Source: Chlorops oryzae (taxonomy: Eukaryota > Arthropoda > Insecta > Diptera > Chloropidae). From it: DNA of 64,000 nt. Made by a program: the position numbers and the translations under genes. The stretch lies in NCBI GenBank assembly GCA_020466095.1, contig CM035806.1, forward strand, positions 8,278,751-8,342,750, in the 5' to 3' direction. This document shows positions 10,765-22,035 of this stretch, in pieces (the stretch's first letter is position 1; every line of letters starts with the position of its first letter). Below the pieces are notes generated by a model, which saw nothing but the letters and a program-made list of their open reading frames with translations, had not been told where the DNA came from and made no database searches.

Positions 10765-11888
10765 TGTGTGATTTTAAGTAGTTGGCTTCAGAGTAATGAA
10801 TGCACGCGTTCTATCACGTCCAGTCTTTGAGCTTTTCTTACTTAAATTGGCATCTTTAAAACTAGACAACGGACTTTGATGGGGTTTCTTTTAATAGATA
10901 GAGTGACTCAGGAGGAGGGTTTATATCCATAATAATAAATAGCAAAAAAAAAAACTTATAATTTTGAGGTTTCTTTGAGGTAAACCTTACGATATAGATC
11001 AAAATAATGTACTACAGTATTGTGCACCTTAAGTTCTCTCAGTTCGCTGAGTTTCCTTTCATTATACAATATGATTTAGCACGTCGATATGAATCAATTC
11101 GACATATACTTATTATGTACCTAGGGGAAAGTGGGGTAAATCTGACTTATGTCTAAAGATGACCCCAGCGGTAACATGCGAATGCAATGGCTTCTGACAA
11201 TTTTTTCCAACCAGTAAAACACATACTATGCTGCTGATTTTTAAGCAAAATTCATAGGTAAAATTAAAAATTTAGAAATTTCAAATTTCTATATAAAAAT
11301 TATAACTTTTATGTTTTAGAAAAAAATCGGTAATTTATCCTGATTAGGATTTTTCTCATAATATTGAAGGTGTAACATATGATAATAGTGTTAAGGGGTT
11401 TTAAAGGAAAAATAAAAACTTGAGAAAAAAATATATAAGGTTTCTAGAAAATCGATTTTTTATAGAAAGTCAACCGTGTGGAAAAATTTGACCCCCCGAT
11501 TTTCATACTAATTCAAAAAAAAAAAAAAACGCTATTTTCCAAAAACCGAATTCTTAAGCGTTATTAATCTATTTTCTTCGCAAGAATAAATTCCGGATAT
11601 TGCCGAATACAATAGGATATGATTTGGGTACAGCATTTCTCTGGTTTTAAAACAAGAGATGGGGGGTCATATTTAGAACACAAATTTTCAAACCTTCAAA
11701 ATTTAGTATACTGAATGTTTCTAAAATAATCTATATTTAATAGATTCGTGATGAAAATTTTATATTGCAAAAACAAAGGTAATGATATTCTCTTGCTAAT
11801 GGAATGGTAAGTTCTTATCTGCAGTATCAGCGTTTTGAATTTTTAGCAAAAATTCTTAAGGGGTCCGAATTCGACCACTTTCCCCTAC
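10765..11888. repeat. Right arm of the ~1.13-kb inverted duplication
   Basis: This is the reverse complement of 7043-8188 with small indels. It starts TTGTGTGATTTTAAGTAGTT, matching the end of the left arm, and ends at the outer tip of its MITE (11885). The same unit order is mirrored, so this is one inverted duplication and not two independent insertions. Confidence 0.9.
11124..11885. mobile_element. 762-bp TA-flanked MITE, right copy (family M1)
   Basis: This is an inverted copy of 7046-7823 with the same GGGGAAAGTGG ends and TA flanks (11122-11123, 11886-11887). It forms the outer part of the right arm. Confidence 0.8.
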
Positions 11889-12229
11889 ATTATTTTGCTT
11901 AAAATTTGATGCCGACCAGTGTTATAGAAACTATAATTTGGTTGATGCACTCGCAACGATTGTAAAATATTATCAGTGAGTGCTTCTAAAGTCGTTCAAT
12001 ACATATTATTAAAACGATTCCGCAAGGTCATTGTAAGAAAATTTTTAAAAAATATTAATAAGAAGAAGTTGATTGGAGAATTTTGCGAACAAATGAGTTT
12101 TTTTTTTGTTCATTTATATTTCTGATGGATTCTTTTTGAAACAAAGAACTGGTTATTTACTCAACATCTGAAATGCGAAACTAAAAACCGCTAATGCAAT
12201 TCAAAAAATCAGGTCTCCAGACTGTCAAT

Positions 12230-12560
12230 GCGCATTATCTTCTTGCAGTCAGCTGACAGCACGGTTGCCACTTCAAAAAATATATGCAAATAATTTTAGT
12301 TTTGGCGTAAGAAAACGAAAAAAAAGAGCCAAATACAATAAAAAAGAGCCACAGCGCCAAGGGAAATATGAAGTGCGAGTTTTGGCGCCAAAAAACCAAC
12401 TGTGGATGCCATGATTTACAGTAAACTTGGCATATGTTGCCAATGAATAAGAGCTAGAGAAACAATCGATACTATCGATGGTTTCAAACTATCGCAAACA
12501 TCGATTTTTGAAGACCATCGCTAGCTTTGATTAATTGACATTTACTTTAGCATTGGAAAG
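12230..12560. promoter_or_regulatory. DRE-rich promoter-like stretch
   Basis: The sequence holds CAATCGATACTATCGATGG and AACATCGATTTT at 12463-12507. These are repeats of the TATCGAT core bound by the fly factor DREF at many housekeeping promoters. CAGTCAGCTGACAG and ACGGTTGCCACTTC lie about 220 bases to the left and also resemble fly core-promoter words. No adjoining first coding exon was identified, so direction and target gene are open. The plus-strand exon at 17242 and the minus-strand kinase gene are the nearest candidates. Confidence 0.4.
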
Positions 12561-12599
12561 GTGGTGCTGGCGGTAACAGAGGGCTTTTAAAAATTCCCA

Positions 12600-12776
12600 C
12601 TTTCGGATATCGAATTTATCGATTATGAAAATTATCGATTAATGAAACTATCGATTAATGAAATTATCGATTAATGAAATACTTGATTACTTAAAGTACG
12701 GATTACTGAAATTATGTCGATTATTTGAATTATCGATTATTTTGATGATCGATTTTTTAAATCATCGATTATTAAA
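12600..12776. repeat. Short repeats of ATCGATTA
   Basis: Around ten tandem-like variants of TTATCGATTAATGAAA with a period near 16 bases. The unit contains the same ATCGAT core as the neighbouring DRE motifs. It may be a local expansion of that motif. Confidence 0.7.
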
Positions 12777-13160
12777 AGACAAAAATCGGCTAATTCACGC
12801 TTTAAGTTGTGCACTTATTTAATCAAATGCATGGCATAATGAAAAACTTAGCCGTTGATTTGCATTAATGGTGTAATCTGCTTAGGGTATTAGGCGGTAA
12901 AATGCCTCATTTTTTGTGTTGAGTGTCAAATAAATCTTTGTCCAAATAGAACCAAAAACAAAAAAACATCCAATGTTCTCAGCTTTATCTTTTTGTTTTC
13001 AGTTTTATTTTATTTTTCATTTTATTAAAAAACTGACAAAAGCTGACTTCAAACCTCTATAAATTGCATGATTAAGTGAATAAGGGGTCTAGCTTTTTTC
13101 AAGTAAGACGATTCAAATTATGGAAATAAACGAATGATAACAGAAATGAATCCAAAATAG
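12777..13160. other. Non-coding spacer
   Basis: AT-rich sequence with no recognised gene, tRNA or repeat end. Confidence 0.4.
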
Positions 13161-14640
13161 ATATTCAGATGAATAGAAAGATAAACAGACCGATAGATGG
13201 ATGGATAGAAGGATGGATAGATAGGTGGATGGATAGATGGATGGATAGATGGATGGATAGATGGATGGATAGATGGATGGATAGATGGATGGATAGATGG
13301 ATGGGTAGATGGATGGATAGATGGATGGATAGATGGATGGATAGATGGATGGATAGATGGATGGATAGATGGATGGATAGATGGATGGATATATGGATGG
13401 ATAGATGGATAGATGGATGGATAAATGGATAGATGGATGGATAGATGGATGGATAGTTGGATGGATAGATGGATGGATAGATGGATGGATAGATGGATGG
13501 ATAGATGGATGGATAGATGGATGGATAGATGGATGGATAGATGGATAGATGGATGGATAGATGGATGGATAGATGGATGGATAGATGGATGGATAGATGG
13601 ATGGATAGATGGATGGATAGATGGATGGATAGATGGATGGATAGATGGATGGATAGATGGATGGATAGATGGATGGATAGATGGATGGATAGATGGATGG
13701 ATAGATGGATGGATAGATGGATGGATAGATGGATGGATAGATGGATGGATAGATGGATGGATAGATGGATGGATAGATGGATGGATAGATAGGTAGATGG
13801 ATGGATGGATCGATAGATGGATCGAAAGATGGATCGATAGATGGATGGATGGATGGATGAATAGATGGATGGATAGATGGATAGATGGATAGATGGATGG
13901 ATAGATGGATGGATGGATAGATGGATGGATAGATGGATGGATAGATGGATGGATAAATGGATGGATAGAATGATATATAGGTGGATAGATAGATGCATGG
14001 GTAGAATGATAAATAGGTGGATGGATAGATGGATGGATGGATGGATCGATAGATGGATGGATAGATGGATGGATAGATGGATGGATAGATGGATGGATAG
14101 ATGGATGGATAGATGGATGGATAGATGGATGGATAGATGGATGGATAGATGGATGGATGGATAGATGGATGGATAGATGGATGGATAGATGGATGGATAG
14201 ATGGATGGATAGATGGATGGATAGATGGATGGATAGATGGATGGATAGATGGATGGATAGATGGATGGATAGATGGATGGATAGATGGATGGATGGATAG
14301 ATGGATGGATAGATGGATGGATAGATGGATGAATAGATGGATGGATAGATGGATGGATAGATGGATGGATAGATGGATGGGTAGATGGATGGATAGATGG
14401 ATGGATAGATGGATGGATAGATGGATGGATAGATGGATGGATAGATGGATGGATAGATGGATGGATAGATGGATGGATAGATGGATGGATAGATGGATGG
14501 ATAGATGGATGGATAGATGGATGGATAGATGGATGGATAGATGGATGGATAGATGGATGGATAGATGGATGGATAGATAGGTGGATGGATAGATATATAG
14601 GTGGATGGATAGATGGATAGATATTTACGTGGATAGATAG
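13161..14640. repeat. 1.5-kb GATGGATGGATA microsatellite
   Basis: This is an almost uninterrupted array of the 12-base unit GATGGATGGATA with occasional single-unit variants (GATAGATGGATA, GATCGATA) clustered at 13790-14060. Long frames in all phases (reading SIHPSIHL or MDRWMDRW) are consequences of a stop-free unit and are not genes. Confidence 0.97.
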
Positions 14641-15385
14641 AACGTTTCGACTCGAGGGAGAAGTGTAAAATGACAGTTTCTATCGACGGTGTATATTGAC
14701 GATTAAATGAAAAGTTTCCAAAGCTCTTCATTTAGTTAAACAAGGGTTAAGAGCTTACGCATTTAGCTTATCTGCTTTTATTTAAAATTTTTTATTTTAT
14801 TTATTTTGCTTGAAAATACTCGCTGCCTTATTTATTTTGAATTTCCACTATCGCTTTCCCATCACAATCGTCGCTTAATGTTGCCCGCAAATAAATATGC
14901 AAGAATATTTGTTCTTCCCGCCACAATTGCTTCAGCTATTTATGTGTATTAACCGAAAGGAAATGACACCCTTTATAGCCGATACAAATAAGTGTTTGTA
15001 AATGGCGCGCAATGTGTGCGTCACGTGCTCCTGGAACCGGTCAGACAGACACACTGTTGCGTTTTGTTTACGTTTGGAAAATGAAAGCAGAAATGCCATG
15101 CGGTCGTTTGTTTTTGCTGAGATTTTCTTGCCAAACATTCACAGTCATCGCAAGAGAGCGAATGAACATGGTCCTTTCCAGTGAGAGGAAAAAATTCATT
15201 TTGGAAGAGAAACTCTTAAGAGAAGAATAGCATGGAGTGTTGGGAATATATATACATGCATTCAAACATTCGTGTTTCAAATTCAACCCAGTAAGAAATG
15301 TCATTAAGCATGAAAAAGGGAGCTGAACCGACTGGCGTTGTGAAGGAGGCGCGTTGGCTTTTTTGGTTCATAAATTTTTATTGAT
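14641..15385. other. Non-coding spacer between microsatellites
   Basis: Contains short overlapping open frames on both strands (14932-15304) without a recognisable domain. The patch 14990-15180 is less AT-rich than its surroundings, but no gene is supported. Confidence 0.4.
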
Positions 15386-15396
15386 GTCCTTCTTCT

Positions 15397-15429
<33 letters not shown>

Positions 15430-15531
15430 GTCTCTCTCTCTGTCTCTCTCTCTGTCTCTCTCTCTGTCTCTCTCTCTGTCTCTCTATCTGTCTTTCTCTC
15501 TGTCTCTCTCTCTGTCTCTCTCTCTCTCTCG

Positions 15532-15563
<32 letters not shown>

Positions 15564-15895
15564 GTCTCTCTCTCTCTCTCTGTATCTCTCTCTCTCTCTG
15601 TCTCTCTCTCTGTCTCTCTCTGTCTCTCTCTGTCTCTCTCTCTCTCCGTCTCTCTCTGTCTCTCTCTCTCTCTCTTCTCTCTCTCTCTGTCTTCTCTATC
15701 TGTCTCTCTCTCTGTCTCTCTCTGTCTTTCTCTGTCGCTCTCTGTAGCTCTCTGTCGCTCTCTGTCGCTCTCTGTCTCTCTCTGTCTCTCTGTCGCTCTC
15801 TGTCGCTCTCTGTCGCTCTCTGTCGCTCTCTGTCGCTCTCTGTCGCTCTCTGTCGCTCTCTGTCTCTCTTTGTCTCTCTCTCTCTCTGTCTATCT
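15386..15895. repeat. CT-rich microsatellite, CTCTCTCTGT type
   Basis: About 510 bases of CTCTCTCTGT and CTCTGTCG units on the plus strand. The unit changes along the array: CTCTCTCTGT on the left, CTCTGTCG on the right (15735-15860). It abuts a coding-like minus-strand exon at 15920. Confidence 0.95.
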
Positions 15896-15919
15896 TTCCA
15901 TACCTCGCTCTATCTGTCT

Positions 15920-16151
15920 CTATGCCTGTGACACAGTCCCGCTGAACAATTCAACTTGATTTCGTTCTGAAAACTCGGAGATTAACTCATCGCAGATAAA
16001 ATTTCCTTCTGGGAATGTATTCTTGCGTTGCTCATACGTGGGTATTTCCTCAAATTTGAAGAGTGACGAAAATCGTTTCGAGAGTTTATCGTTCGATTGT
16101 AAGGCAATTATGAAGAATTTATCAGTCACAGACGGCCTATTGGAATCTCTA
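15920..16151 (-). CDS. Coding-like terminal exon, unrecognised protein
   Basis: The minus strand reads a stop-free frame with balanced codon use and mixed polar composition, including FFIIALQSND, FKFEEIPTYEQRK and FPEGNFICDELI, ending in TAG at 15920-15922. An acceptor-like TTTAATTTTTAG sits just upstream (about 16152), fitting a last exon. I do not recognise the protein and saw no partner exon. The opposite strand also has an open frame, but its composition is less protein-like. The 3' untranslated region would run into the CT microsatellite. Confidence 0.4.
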
Positions 16152-16214
16152 AAAATTAAATCTCAGAAAAGAACTCCAATCAATCTCACACAGAAAAAGG
16201 AAAAATTATGAAAA

Positions 16215-16340
16215 ATGTTTAAAAAGTTTGACGCTATCGGCTATTGGGAAAAAAATCCCCAGTATCATCGAAGACTGGACAATAACCCATATGCCAAATT
16301 TTGGGATCCTGTTTTAAAAGGCACAATAAAACTACTGTAA
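16215..16340 (+). CDS. Small ORF, 41 residues, unrecognised
   Basis: ATG at 16215 and TAA at 16338. The peptide starts MFKKFDAIGYWEKN and contains NNPYAKFWDPVLKG. The aromatic and proline-rich composition is unlike translated AT-rich noise. There is no signal peptide or membrane span. It could be a micropeptide, a terminal exon or a pseudogene piece. Confidence 0.3.
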   Translation: MFKKFDAIGYWEKNPQYHRRLDNNPYAKFWDPVLKGTIKLL

Positions 16341-17226
16341 AAAGATGTAGAAGAATATAAATGAAAGGGGGGAAAAAAACCTTTATGCTCGATGCTTTAT
16401 GAAGCTTCGAAATTGAAAAAATAAAATTCATAGTTTCCCTAAACTCTCTCCATAATATGCTATGCGAAGAAGCATTCCACTTTGTTGCTATTGTCGCCCA
16501 AGAATATTCTCAGCATAGTTTTCAAAATCCATTTGTAGACAAACACTTCCTTTTTCGAGATCCTTTTTGTCTGCTGCCTGACTATATCACTGTCGATTCA
16601 ATGGATATTCAACTTGAACAAAATGTTATGTCTCGCCGAAGGATGCCGAACGGAAATTGAATTTCCGCTACCGAACATCCATGCATCTTGGCACCGGGAC
16701 ACACAGTAAGACCTTTTAAGAGAAAATAAAACAAACATAAAGAGCGCCGAGAGCATAAGTTGTTTCTTTTTGTTTTTTTTTTTTTTTTTATCTAGTCTAT
16801 GTTGAATTGTGAGAGAAAAACCTTAAAGGCATAACGTTCATTTCAAAGTCGCCGGAATAGTCGGCTAATAAACGCGAAAATATGCAGACGTGCGTGACGG
16901 GAAAATACCACATAAGCATTTCGAGACGTAAACAAATAATTTACGGAAATTCTATGAGTGGAAAATAACAAAACCTAATAACAGTTACAATCACAATTTT
17001 AATAAAAATAAAAAATATATAAAATAAAGACAGACAAAAAAATTAAAATTAAAATCATTTCAAAATACTTATAAAAAAATCCTACAAAAATTAATTAAAA
17101 ATAAATAAAAAAATTTTTTAAAATCATTTAAAAATCGTTCGAAAATGTTAAATAATTTCCAAAAAATGCTCCCCTATAATTGAGAATTTTTCTAAAAAAA
17201 AAAAAAAAAAGAAACAAAGCCATTGC
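16341..17226. other. Non-coding spacer
   Basis: No gene is supported. 16980-17160 is extremely A-rich. The open frame at 16457-16660 has no recognised domain. Confidence 0.4.
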
Positions 17227-17241
17227 AGCATAGATAGCATT

Positions 17242-17544
17242 GTGCGGTGGCTTTACCTATTAATTTCAGCCATGTGTTTATATATGAGCGTACCGCGTTG
17301 GATTAGTCTGGAGCGTTTCGCCGAAGCCGTTTATGGCAGCGTCTCCAATTTGATGGAAATATCGCTCATGCTATTCTTAATCAAACGCAACAAAAACGCC
17401 ACCGAAAGCGCCCAAATCGAGAACAACAGTCCCAACAATAGTTTTAATCTCACAATCGTCCCTTCGAATCGTGCGGAAACCACCGTCATTGCCATTGCTC
17501 CAATGGTAGCAGTGAACGCCATAACAACACAATCAAAATTTTAA
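17242..17544 (+). CDS. C-terminal exon of an unrecognised membrane protein
   Basis: The plus-strand frame is open from the poly-A stretch and ends in TAA at 17542-17544. Third positions are rich in C and G compared with the flanks, a good coding sign. Two possible acceptors are CATTGCAG (17221-17228) and TTAATTTCAG (17259-17268). If the second is used, the exon starts at 17269 with MCLYMSVPRWISLERF. A hydrophobic stretch SNLMEISLMLFLI precedes a basic KRNKN and an N-glycosylation-rich tail (NATES, NNSPNNSFNLT). AATAAA-like signals follow near 17590. Upstream exons were not found and the family is not recognised. Confidence 0.5.
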   Translation: MRWLYLLISAMCLYMSVPRWISLERFAEAVYGSVSNLMEISLMLFLIKRNKNATESAQIENNSPNNSFNLTIVPSNRAETTVIAIAPMVAVNAITTQSKF

Positions 17545-18620
17545 AATTAAAAAAAAAAAAAAAAAAAAATTAAATAAAATAAAAGTATGAAAAAATAAAT
17601 AAAAAGCTAAAACGACCAGAAGTGAAACAACACTCGAAACTATTCACCAAAAAAAAAAAAAAAAAAAAAATTCTAAATAAAATCTAAACGGAATTTCCAA
17701 ATAGAAAAGGCGAGTCCACCAAACAAAAATCTAAGCACAAAGTCGACACGACATCGAATCTTGTATGTTTGTGTTTTGTGTTTGTGCTGCGTGAGAAGGA
17801 ATTCTTTTTTTTTTTTTTGTGGAAAAGTTTTCTGCTCAAACTTGCACACGAGTTCGTGCATGAATTTCAGTTGCTTACACTTCCTCAACAGACGCCGGCA
17901 ACGCATCCCACAACTTCTCGTTCAAAATTTCGCATATTTTTGGGGTCGTAAACATTTCATTTATTTTTTCCAAATTTTGCTTTTTTCTGCCGTATTCATT
18001 GAATTGTGAAATTGTAAAAATATTTTGCTCAAAACGTTGGAAATCTCATTGAAAATTTTGACAAAAAAAAAAAAAAAAAAAAAATAATAATAAATTGAAG
18101 TGCATAAATCAAAGACAAATAAAAAAATTACTTCCCTGTGTACATACATACCTATATGTATACATATATAAATGGACAAATATTTATTTGAAAAGCAATG
18201 CTCAATAAAAGTCCGCCGCATAAACATAATAACATTCGATTCGCTTCAATTCCGAAGCGGAATACACTTTGGGAGCGAATTTAAAAAACAAGTAGGTACG
18301 TATTTCATTCAAAGAAATTGACAATTTTTTTTCAGCTCAACTACTATTCTATTGAATGACACCACAAAAAAAAAAAAAAAAAAGTTACTCAATTCGATTA
18401 GTTATTATATAGAATTGTAAGCGCTTTTTTTATTTACTAATTGCCATCATTTATTTTGATTGAAAGGATTTGAATTACAAAATTTATTCAATTATTTGTG
18501 GTTTTTTGGCTGTTTTAAAAAATTGTAGATCCACTTATGTTTCACGCCCACATAGTGGCTCTTCTAAGGACTCCCGATAAAACTTAAACACCTCAAAAAG
18601 GTGTATAGAACATACCGTAA
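17545..18620. other. Non-coding spacer with several poly-A runs
   Basis: It has long poly-A tracts at 17550, 17650, 18062 and 18366. Short open frames (17673-18227) lack codon bias. No gene is supported. Confidence 0.4.
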
Positions 18621-18621
18621 C

Positions 18622-18806
18622 GTTAGGTTATTGTGGCTGCCACTATTAAGGGTGAGACACTTAGGCCTTACATGGCAATGGGAAACTAAAGAAAAATAGA
18701 AACAGAAAAAACGACACAAGCACACACGACCTCAGCTGGGAGTTGAATCCAGAGCCTCTCGGTTCGTACAATGTTGGCATTTCAATCAACTACGCCACAG
18801 AGGCCG
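18622..18806 (-). mobile_element. tRNA-derived SINE, minus strand
   Basis: On the minus strand the head reads TGGCGTAGTTGATTGAAATG (A-box region) and GGATTCAACTCC (B box). Then come GGCCTAAGTG and GTGGCAGCCAC, and an end of AATAACCTAACG. The same tail words occur in the SINE at 44397-44634 and in the LINE 3' end at 45437-45775. The head is a tRNA relic with internal Pol III promoter boxes. Confidence 0.7.
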
Positions 18807-18889
18807 TTTGAAATACAGTCAACTCTTAAAATTCGAACACACGATCGTGCAAGAAAAGAAGAAAACAGCGTCGTTAGAAAGGATAAAGA

Positions 18890-18952
18890 GAATAGAAAGA
18901 GAGAGTGAGAAAGAGAGAGAGAGAGAGAGAGAAGAGAGAGAAGAGAAAGAGA

Positions 18953-18994
<42 letters not shown>

Positions 18995-19014
18995 AGAGAG
19001 AGAAGAGAAGAGAG

Positions 19015-19052
<38 letters not shown>

Positions 19053-19055
19053 AGA

Positions 19056-19089
<34 letters not shown>

Positions 19090-19127
19090 AAGAGAGAGAG
19101 AAAGAGAGAAGAGAAAGAGAAGAGAAA

Positions 19128-19171
<44 letters not shown>

Positions 19172-19314
19172 AGAGAGAAAAAGAGAAGTGAGAGAAAAAG
19201 AAATAGAGAGAGAGAATTAGAGAGAGAGAAAGAGAGAGAAGAAAAGAGAGAGATAAAAAGAGAGAAAGAGAGAGAGAAAAATAAGAGAGAAGAAGAATGA
19301 GAGAAGAAGAAAGA

Positions 19315-19346
<32 letters not shown>

Positions 19347-19575
19347 TAAAAAGAGAGAGAGAAAGAGAGAGAGAGAGAAAGAGAGGGAGAAAGAGAGAGA
19401 GAGAGAAGAGAGAGAGAAAGAGAGGAAGAGAAAGAAGAAAAAGAGACGAGAAAGAGAGAGAGAGAAATAGAGAGAAAGAGATAGAGAAAGAGGAGGAAAA
19501 GAGAGAGAGAGAGAAAGAGAGAGAGAGAAAGAGAGACAAAGCGAAAGAGAGAAAGAGAGAGCGAGCAAGAGAGAT
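18890..19575. repeat. GA-rich microsatellite
   Basis: About 690 bases of GAGAGAAAGAGA-type purine repeats on the plus strand. Polypurine tracts of this length can adopt triplex (H-DNA) structures. Long frames reading RERERE or SLSLSL are artefacts. Confidence 0.97.
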
Positions 19576-19821
19576 CGAGACAGATTGAATAATAAATATT
19601 TATAATACACGAACACGAAGGACTGAATTTATGAGCTTAATAAATCATAATGGGACATAATTCCCTATTGCTGCTTAAATTTAGGGCTAATTGTTATTGT
19701 GGCGTAAGTCAACGATCATCGTCCAACGTTGCAAGTTAGACTATTCCAATATTGTCAGGCATCTGCAAATACACTTTAGAGTTACGGCTACTCAAGATTT
19801 ATCTGCACAACATACAGCAAC

Positions 19822-20010
19822 ATGACAGGAGACTCTACTGTCACGTTAGACCAAGTATTAAGCTCGACACCATGTAATTTCGGGAGGTTTCAAAGCTATG
19901 GTCTCGCACACATATTCCGTTTAGCAGTTGATATCCTAAACACTATAATATTCAGTTCTCACCAGTTCGAGTCTTTCTACATTCGGAGGAGTTCATTCCT
20001 CCGAACACTT
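19822..20010 (+). CDS. Possible exon, unrecognised (weak)
   Basis: The frame from ATG 19822 reads MTGDSTVTLDQVL then NFGRFQSYGLAHIF and ends near a donor-like CTTAG|GTAGGT at about 20010. The N-terminal pattern (acidic, then FGRFQ, then a hydrophobic stretch) faintly recalls SLC22 organic-cation-transporter starts, but that is only an impression. No further exons were seen. Confidence 0.2.
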
Positions 20011-20016
20011 AGGTAG

Positions 20017-20751
20017 GTATACAGTATAGTTGAAAACAGCCCCGAATAAAAAGAATATGCATATTAATGGAAAAAAACAAAAATAAAAACACATCTTCTG
20101 AAAATAACTAGGAAAAAAAAGAAAAAGAAAACTGCTGCAAGAGTTTTCGTCCATAGGTGTCTTTGCGCCTTCTAAAACATTCAATTCAAGCAATTCTCGG
20201 ACTGCGTGTTAAAAAGAAAATATGAAATGAACAAATTTCGAAATCAGGTCTACGATTTTCTTCACCCTCACATAAAGAATGCTTATTTCTTGTAAAAACA
20301 CAAACCGAAAGGAAAAAGTTTCTGTGAAGGAACAAAAAAAAAAAAAAAAACAATCTCTGAAACTCAATTTAGTCAAAAACACGTGCGCACTCATCCCACA
20401 GTCGCAGAGCTTTGCCTCACGAAACTCTCAACTCATAAATAAAAGAGTGTGATAAACTAGAATAAACAAGCGCCTCCACTTGTAGAGGAAAATATATCTG
20501 CCTAACGAAAAAAAAAAACAAAAAGAAAAGGAAAGCAAAATATAAATAAAAAAGAAAAAGAAAACAACAAAAACCAAATGTTAGAGCCTGACGTGTTAAT
20601 TAAGGCAGATGGCTAAATTATACACTTGAGAGAAAAATTAATTACTTTGAGGTGTTCCATTTTCGATGTTTTATTCCGATAAGTTTCGGACTTCAATTAA
20701 GAAATCGATAAAGTTCATTTTTATTCCTCTAGTGAGAAGCAGAAAAAAAAA
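20017..20751. other. Non-coding spacer
   Basis: A-rich non-coding sequence. No gene, tRNA or element boundary was recognised. Confidence 0.4.
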
Positions 20752-21080
20752 AAACAAGTAAGAAAGCTTTAGCTAAAGTCGGTCAAGCCCGACTATGGGG
20801 CATACCCAGGGTCCATCAATGCTTAAGTATGTATGTGCGTGGCAGTCGGCGGACGAAATAAATTTTCCTCTTCCAGGTTTCATTTCTCTTGGTAAACTGA
20901 TGCTTCAAATTTGAAGCTTCTACGCGTTTTATTTCAGAACTTATGAAAAATTTTCATTCTTGGGCGTGGCAGTGGGACGGACCATTTGTCTTCCACTTTC
21001 CTCTGATACATCGTGGCTAGCCTATATTTGATGGATGGACAGACGGATATGTATATCTTAATCGATTCAGTTTTCGATTC
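20752..21080. repeat. Interspersed repeat with AACAAGTAAG head (family H), copy
   Basis: It starts ACAAGTAAGAAAGC followed by a small hairpin GTCGGTCAAGCCCGAC and CATACCC. It contains GTGGGCGTGGCAGT-like phrases, then GGACAGACGG and TCGATTCAG. The same head occurs at 42108 and 47517, and reversed near 25197. The same late module occurs at 24373-25197, 42108-43027, 49640-49900 and 59690-60112. The family is non-coding and its mechanism is unknown to me. Confidence 0.65.
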
Positions 21081-21689
21081 TGATAAAGAAGATATATGGT
21101 TATAAATGTAGTGTCCGGTTCTTAATTCGGTATTTTATTTTACTTTAACCAAAATATTTAACTTAAGACTACAGAACTTTAATATTTAAACTGTACAGCG
21201 TGTACTTAACTTAGAAGAAACAAACAACTCGGAAATGCGGCTTCGGGCTTTGCTCCTCAACGAATGAATCCAAAATCCCTGGCTCTCGCGTGTAGAGAAA
21301 CTCAAGCAGGGTTGCCAGGTATGCACTATTGAAAATCTCAAGCATGGTTGCCAGATATACAGTATTTAAAATCCTAAATAAATTTAACATTCGACAGTCG
21401 ATGATCGAAGAGAATCGATTTTCGATTGAACGCTAGAATCAAGCCCTATTTCTATATTTACAGAGCTTAGTTTTAGGTGCTACAAGATCCGCTGGGTGTA
21501 AAAAAGAAGAAGGAACAGTTTCGTCGAGTAGTATTTCTTTCGACTTCGATCATTGTTTGTACCACGATAAAATTTTGAAAGTAGTCAGTACCTACTTTCC
21601 TGCTCATTTGGGGCCAAGAGATTCCATTGATCGATCAAGCATTAGAATATTCAGAGTCCCAGTTTTGGTCTTGAAATAAAAATACTGCC

Positions 21690-21800
21690 CCTTTCTTTTC
21701 TTTTCTTTTCTTTTCTTTTCTTTTCTTTTTTTCTTTTTCTTTTCTTTTCTTTTCTCTTCTTTTCTTTCCTCTTCTTTTCCTTTCTTTTCTTTTCTTATCG
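21690..21800. repeat. TTTTC microsatellite
   Basis: About 110 bases of TTTTC units with interruptions. Confidence 0.9.
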
Positions 21801-22035
21801 TAGAGTAATTGTTTTTATCGAGTTTATTGGAATTAGTATTATTTGTCCAAGCCTGCGATATCGAAAAAATTTTGTCCAATAAGGCACCTCAAATGATAAT
21901 CATTATCAAAGAACTCTCGATTTTTGAAAAAACACTTGGTTTCTAAGTAATTAAATCGATTTCAAAATTTTCATAGACTGTTTTTGTTTTTCAGAAGCAA
22001 AAATTTTAATCGGAATCAGCAGCAAATGGGCCTTA

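Noticed and set aside
13118..14731. 537-codon frame reading [11 protein letters not shown] and its relatives on both strands
   Set aside because: Consequence of a stop-free 12-base microsatellite. All frames are open and no flanking exon signals exist.
18819..19616. Long RERERE/SLSLSL frames
   Set aside because: Translation of GA/CT microsatellites. The same applies at 15354-15959 and 32583-33268.
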